Of a stretch of DNA of 64,000 bases, positions 60,172 to 64,000 are shown piece by piece. The DNA lies in assembly GCF_000332135.1 (NCBI RefSeq), contig NZ_KB235896.1, positions 4,518,356 to 4,582,355 of the forward strand. The letters run 5' to 3'. Each line of letters opens with the position of its first letter. Within the stretch, counting starts at the first letter, position 1. The notes under the pieces were generated by a model. That model was not told the DNA's origin. It saw nothing but the letters and a program-made list of their open reading frames with translations, and ran no database searches. This DNA comes from Anabaena sp. PCC 7108. GTDB taxonomy: Bacteria; Cyanobacteriota; Cyanobacteriia; Cyanobacteriales; Nostocaceae. A program made the position numbers and the translations under genes.

Positions 60172-61356
60172 TTACGGATAAACTCTGCCTTTCCAAGCAC
60201 CACCTCGTCCTTGCCAGTGACGGATGGCGGAATCTACGGTCATTAAGGTATAGAAAAGGGCAATTATTGGTAAGCTGAAGGCGAACCAAGGGACACATTT
60301 ATAAAAGCGGATAATTGGGAAATAGGCAAAGGTCATCAATAAATATACTGTGAGGGCGGTGAGGGTAATAGCCCATTTGCCTAATACTAAACCATAGATA
60401 ATTCCTAAAGGTGGCAATAAATAGACTAAAATCATTCCCAACACACTGCCAATGAGCAGAAGGGGAGAATAATTGAGTTGAGTATAGGCACTACGGGCTA
60501 CCATATCCCAAATCGTTTTCAGGGAATCATAAGGGCGTAAGCTGTGAGTTACAGCACTCAATCCTAGCCAAATGCGCCCTTGACTAGATTTGACGGCTTG
60601 TGCTAAGGAACAATCATCAATTAAGGCTTGACGAATTACTTGCAAACCACCAATTCTATTTAAAGCTTCGGGGCGAATTAAGATACATCCTCCAGCAGCA
60701 GCAGCTGTGGCTTTTTTGGAGTTATTTACCCAGCGAAATGGGTAGAGTTTTTGGAAGAAGAAGACAAAAGCAGGAATTAATAATTGTTCCCAAAAGCTTT
60801 GACAACGCAGTCGCACCATGACAGATACTAAGTCTAAGTTCTCTTCTTCGGCTTTGGTAATTAATCGCCGCAGGTTACTGGGATCATGTTCTATATCTGC
60901 ATCAGTAAGTAAAAAATAATCGGGTAATTGTACGGATGTTTCCTGAAAGGTCTTTATAGCTGCTTTTATACCTTGTTCCATAGCCCAGAGTTTACCAGTC
61001 CAACCAGGAGGTAAATCTTGACTAGAGACAATATGCAATTGCTGGGGTTTGTTGACGGCATAGGCTACTCCTTGGGCAAAGTTGGCTGTACCATCTGTAC
61101 TCTGATCATCTACCAAAAATATCTGGAAATTACCAGCATAGTCTTGGAGGAGGAGCGATCGCAAACTAATGGCAATGACATCAGCCTCATTCCGGGCTGG
61201 AATCACCACACACACCGTCGGTAAGGGTTTTTGTGTAGGGGAATATTCACTAGTTTCTAATTGCTGATCTACCCGCCAAAACTGCCCCCAAAACAACAGT
61301 AAAAATAACCAAATTACCAAAGATAAAACCACTAACCCCAATAAAATTGTCGCCAT
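60172..61356 (-). CDS. hpnB: Hopene-associated glycosyltransferase, HpnB-like
   Basis: A 394-residue GT2-family glycosyltransferase. A hydrophobic N-terminal anchor (VVLSLVIWLFLLLFWGQF) is followed by the GT-A domain: TVCVVIPARNEADVI (~47-61), IFLVDDQSTDGT (~79) and LTDADIEHDPSNL (~150) with the metal-binding DxD-like Asp. Two or three C-terminal membrane segments end the protein. The similarity to HpnB is supported by the hopanoid genes on both sides. It probably adds a sugar to hopanoids. The MITE-derived sequence starts 3 bp after the stop codon. Confidence 0.82.
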   Translation of the reverse strand: MATILLGLVVLSLVIWLFLLLFWGQFWRVDQQLETSEYSPTQKPLPTVCVVIPARNEADVIAISLRSLLLQDYAGNFQIFLVDDQSTDGTANFAQGVAYAVNKPQQLHIVSSQDLPPGWTGKLWAMEQGIKAAIKTFQETSVQLPDYFLLTDADIEHDPSNLRRLITKAEEENLDLVSVMVRLRCQSFWEQLLIPAFVFFFQKLYPFRWVNNSKKATAAAAGGCILIRPEALNRIGGLQVIRQALIDDCSLAQAVKSSQGRIWLGLSAVTHSLRPYDSLKTIWDMVARSAYTQLNYSPLLLIGSVLGMILVYLLPPLGIIYGLVLGKWAITLTALTVYLLMTFAYFPIIRFYKCVPWFAFSLPIIALFYTLMTVDSAIRHWQGRGGAWKGRVYP

Positions 61357-61399
61357 ATCTCTTGCAAACTCTCAGTGACTCACACAGAATACTCTGTTT

Positions 61400-61478
61400 T
61401 ATCTTCTTCTTCCTTCTTCCCTTCTTCCTTCGCGTCCTATCCCTTCGGGACGCTTCGCGAACGCGCCTTTGCGGTTCA
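61400..61478. repeat. Inverted repeat flanking the hpnB-like gene, right arm
   Basis: TATCTTCTTCTTCCTTCTTC, CTTCGCGTCCTATCCCTTCG and GGACGCTTCGCGAACGCGCC are the reverse complement of 59551-59634. It lies just upstream of the hpnB-like gene and upstream of shc on the other strand. Confidence 0.85.
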
Positions 61479-61547
61479 ATATAATCCATATTCCTTTAGT
61501 CAGAAGATATGTGATTAAATATCATGTAGTGCAGAGAAAACTAACTA

Positions 61548-63458
61548 ATGCAAACACAAGACAGGGTGAAAGTCAAGCAAGTTACTGAAGCGATAGCAGC
61601 GAGTCAAAAACATCTGCTTTCAATTCAAAATCCAGATGGTTACTGGTGGGCTGAGTTAGAATCCAATGTTACCATCACGTCTGAAACCGTTCTGCTGCAT
61701 AAGATTTGGGGAACAGACAAAACCAGACCTTTACACAAATTTGAAGCATATCTGCGATCGCAACAACGAGAACATGGCGGTTGGGAACTGTTTTATGGTG
61801 ATGGTGGGGAACTGAGTACAACCGTAGAAGCTTATATGGCGTTGAGGTTGTTAGGTGTACCCGCAAATGATCCCGCAATGGTGAAAGCTAAATCTTTGAT
61901 TCTCAAAAAAGGAGGAATTAGCAAAACCCGCATTTTCACAAAATTACATCTCGCCTTAATTGGCTGTTACAATTGGCGGGGACTTCCTTCTTTACCATCT
62001 TGGGTAATGCTGTTACCCAACAATTTTCCATTTAATATTTATGAACTTTCCAGTTGGGCGCGTTCTAGTACCGTACCGTTATTAATTGTCTTTGATCGTA
62101 AACCTATATTTAAAATTGAAAACCCGATCAATTTAGATGAATTATATGCAGAAGGCGTAAATAACGTCAAATGGGAATTACCTCAAAATGGTGATTGGTC
62201 GGATATATTCAACATTCTAGATAATGGTTTTAAATTAGCAGAAAGCTTAAATTTTGTACCTTTTAGAAATGAAGGAATTAAAGCCGCAGAAAAATGGATT
62301 TTAGAACGTCAAGAAGCTACAGGAGATTGGGGGGGAATTATTCCCGCCATGTTGAATTCCTTATTAGCTTTAAAGTGTTTAGATTACGATGTTAATGACC
62401 CGATTATCTATCGGGGTTTAAAAGCAGTTGATAATTTCGTCATTGAAACAGAAAATAATTACTGCGTTCAGCCTTGTGTTTCACCAGTGTGGGATACAGC
62501 TTGGGCGATTCGCGCCTTAATTGATTCTGGAGTTTCACCTGATAATTCTGCGGTGGTGAAAGCTGGAGAATGGTTAATAGAAAAACAGATTTTAGATTAT
62601 GGTGATTGGGCGGTAAAAAATCACCAAGGAAAACCCGGCGCGTGGGCGTTTGAATTTGACAATCGCTTTTATCCTGATGTTGATGATTCGGCTGTAGTTG
62701 TCATGGCTTTACATCAAACAAAATTGCCAAATGAAGAACTGAAAAAACAAGCTATTAATCGAGCTTTAAATTGGATAGCATCGATGCAATGTCAACCAGG
62801 AGGTTGGGCGGCTTTTGATGTTGATAATAATCAAGATTGGCTCAATTCTGTACCTTATGGTGATTTGAAAGCCATGATTGATCCCAATACAGCAGATGTC
62901 ACTGCTAGAGTATTAGAAATGTTGGGGGCTTGTAATTTATCAATTAAACCAGATAACTTAGAAAAGTCACTAACTTATCTATTAGATGAACAAGAATCAG
63001 AAGGTTGTTGGTTTGGACGTTGGGGAGTAAATTACATCTATGGAACCAGTGGCGTTTTATCAGCTTTAGCTTTAATAAATCCTCAAAAATATGAAATCAA
63101 TATAGAAAGAGGTGCAGCTTGGTTAGTCAAAGTTCAAAATAATGATGGTGGTTGGGGAGAAACTTGTTTTAGTTACAACGATTCGCACCTTAAAGGAAAA
63201 GGAGACAGCACAGCTTCCCAAACAGCTTGGGCGTTAATTGGTTTAATAGCCGCAGGTGAAGCAACGGGTAAATTAGCTACTGATAGCCTTGAAAAAGGAA
63301 TTAACTATCTATTAACAACTCAAAAATCTGATGGTACTTGGGATGAATCATACTTTACAGGAACGGGTTTTCCTTGTCATTTTTATTTGAAGTATCACCT
63401 CTATCAACAGTATTTTCCTTTAATTGCGTTGGGGCGATATCAAGCAATTATGAGTTAA
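61548..63458 (+). CDS. shc: Squalene-hopene cyclase
   Basis: This 636-residue monotopic membrane enzyme cyclises squalene to hopene/hopanol. The catalytic acid motif is DVDDSA near 375 (usual DxDDTA). QW motifs occur at QNPDGYWWAEL, QREHGGWELF, QEATGDWGG, QCQPGGWAAFD, QNNDGGWGE and QKSDGTWDE. It heads the hopanoid genes, with hpnB-like and hpnG on its left. The squalene/phytoene-synthase-like protein at 16.0 kb may supply the substrate. A TCTGAATCAGGATT inverted-repeat element follows the stop codon. Confidence 0.95.
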   Translation: MQTQDRVKVKQVTEAIAASQKHLLSIQNPDGYWWAELESNVTITSETVLLHKIWGTDKTRPLHKFEAYLRSQQREHGGWELFYGDGGELSTTVEAYMALRLLGVPANDPAMVKAKSLILKKGGISKTRIFTKLHLALIGCYNWRGLPSLPSWVMLLPNNFPFNIYELSSWARSSTVPLLIVFDRKPIFKIENPINLDELYAEGVNNVKWELPQNGDWSDIFNILDNGFKLAESLNFVPFRNEGIKAAEKWILERQEATGDWGGIIPAMLNSLLALKCLDYDVNDPIIYRGLKAVDNFVIETENNYCVQPCVSPVWDTAWAIRALIDSGVSPDNSAVVKAGEWLIEKQILDYGDWAVKNHQGKPGAWAFEFDNRFYPDVDDSAVVVMALHQTKLPNEELKKQAINRALNWIASMQCQPGGWAAFDVDNNQDWLNSVPYGDLKAMIDPNTADVTARVLEMLGACNLSIKPDNLEKSLTYLLDEQESEGCWFGRWGVNYIYGTSGVLSALALINPQKYEINIERGAAWLVKVQNNDGGWGETCFSYNDSHLKGKGDSTASQTAWALIGLIAAGEATGKLATDSLEKGINYLLTTQKSDGTWDESYFTGTGFPCHFYLKYHLYQQYFPLIALGRYQAIMS

Positions 63459-63473
63459 TTTAATCAAGCCGTG

Positions 63474-63590
63474 AAAATGTCTGAATCAGGATACTTAGAA
63501 TTTGAGGATGAACAGGATAAATTATTTTTTCATAAATACAAAATCCTATTAATCTTTAAATCCTCTAAATCCTGATTCAGACCATGAAAA
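63474..63590. repeat. TCTGAATCAGGATT inverted-repeat element, complete copy
   Basis: Left arm AAAATGTCTGAATCAGGAT (63474-63492) and right arm ATCCTGATTCAGACCATGAA (63569-63588) are inverted copies around ~75 bp of AT-rich sequence containing ATCCT phrases. It lies 15 bp after the shc stop codon. Confidence 0.8.
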
Positions 63591-63686
63591 TTAAGTAATG
63601 TAGGTTGGGTTAACCAAAGCGGAACCCAACAACAGCTTTGATCATCAGGTTTAATAATGTTGGATTTCCTGGTGTTAACCCGGAAA

Positions 63687-63875
63687 TTAAATTGAGAGAA
63701 AACAATTTAAAAATCCATTCACATTACCTAATGCATTTGATAAACTGCTGTTCACAAAATCAGGAATTGTCGTGAACTTTTGAGTGAAAGAGTTTATAAT
63801 GCTATCAAAAATAGCACCACCTACGATAATTTCTTGTTGTTCAACAGTTACATCAGTGAACAATAGATTAGACAT
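63687..63875 (-). CDS. Short peptide with double-glycine leader (bacteriocin/RiPP precursor-like)
   Basis: This 62-residue peptide starts MSNLLFTDVTVEQQEIIVGG, which is the form of leader found in cyanobacterial GG-type peptides (CTB-like bacteriocins and relatives): acidic EQQE before VGG. Cleavage after Gly20 would free a 42-residue core, rich in Asn, Ser, Phe and Leu, with one Cys (~58). ATG 63875 has AAGGA about 11 nt upstream and is preferred over the in-frame TTG two codons earlier. No peptidase-transporter or modification gene lies in the window. Confidence 0.7.
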   Translation of the reverse strand: MSNLLFTDVTVEQQEIIVGGAIFDSIINSFTQKFTTIPDFVNSSLSNALGNVNGFLNCFLSI

Positions 63876-64000
63876 TGTCAAACTATCCTTACTTTGGTTA
63901 AATCTGCTAAAGCCACGTTTAATTTAAATAGTAGAAAACCAAATAACATTAAGTCAATAGGATATGCAACTACAATCAACACATTTTCATATGATCATAA

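Noticed and set aside
59901-60278. Three long overlapping plus-strand ORFs of SLRVSISPCL type
   Set aside because: They are translations of the CATCTCTCCGTGTC minisatellite; all frames stay open because the repeat lacks stops.
1-64000. tRNA, rRNA, CRISPR or transposase genes
   Set aside because: No cloverleaf with a T-arm GTTCGAATC-type motif, no regularly spaced direct repeats with unique spacers, and no DDE or tyrosine recombinase motif in any frame read.

Overview
The window looks like a chromosomal segment of a filamentous, probably heterocyst-forming (Nostocales-type) cyanobacterium. The reasons are a low-to-moderate GC content, many HIP1 palindromes (GCGATCGC), numerous heptameric short tandem repeats (AATTCGT, CCCTGTT, GTCACCT, ATCACCA, GGATTTT) and typical cyanobacterial genes: a panC-cmk fusion, Tab2, tocopherol biosynthesis, an Fe superoxide dismutase, DUF4168 and DUF29 proteins and many VapBC-type pairs. 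I see no tRNA, rRNA, CRISPR array, prophage or intact transposase.

Layout. 1-9 kb: the start of a surface-type protein with an SdrD-B-like domain (runs off the left edge), an alpha/beta hydrolase, an acyltransferase, a large LRR-Roc-COR GTPase, a DUF6765-like protein and an unknown protein. 9-16 kb: a GH38 alpha-mannosidase with a repeat inserted in frame, a 2H phosphoesterase, holA and a DUF4168 protein. 16-35 kb: a squalene/phytoene-synthase-like protein with a changed second Asp motif, Tab2, TldD, a photolyase-N-terminus-like protein overlapping coaE, hemD, cobA, a TPR protein, homogentisate phytyltransferase and gamma-tocopherol methyltransferase, the K+ transporter pair ktrB-ktrA, queA, a retropepsin-like protease, a PHP phosphoesterase and purM. 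35-46 kb: sodB, panC-cmk, rlpA, glsA, a small gene behind a near-perfect CIRCE operator, a lone ATP-grasp ligase, a PrxQ/BCP peroxiredoxin and a lipoxygenase.

46-54.5 kb is the accessory part. It holds a four-gene overlapping operon (FAD-domain-only photolyase relative with four cysteines, GNAT, VapB, VapC), an HNH-like protein, a DUF29 protein, a second VapBC pair whose toxin carries a nonsense codon, and a two-gene DUF262 + HEPN module with a 4-nt overlap. The module resembles a restriction, abortive-infection or toxin system and is the best candidate for a little-described system. It sits inside a dispersed hopanoid locus: hpnH and hpnA at 50.4-52.6 kb, then an RND transporter with a decayed paralogue, hpnG, an hpnB-like glycosyltransferase and shc at 54.9-63.5 kb. 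A short double-glycine leader peptide gene closes the window.

Repeats shape the whole segment. Heptameric arrays and small palindromic elements start at or a few bases after many stop codons and sometimes encode the last residues of the protein. Others lie in frame inside coding genes. One 106-bp MITE has an 8-bp target duplication, and a related copy is expanded by a minisatellite. Functions given below rest on motifs read by eye; no database search was possible.
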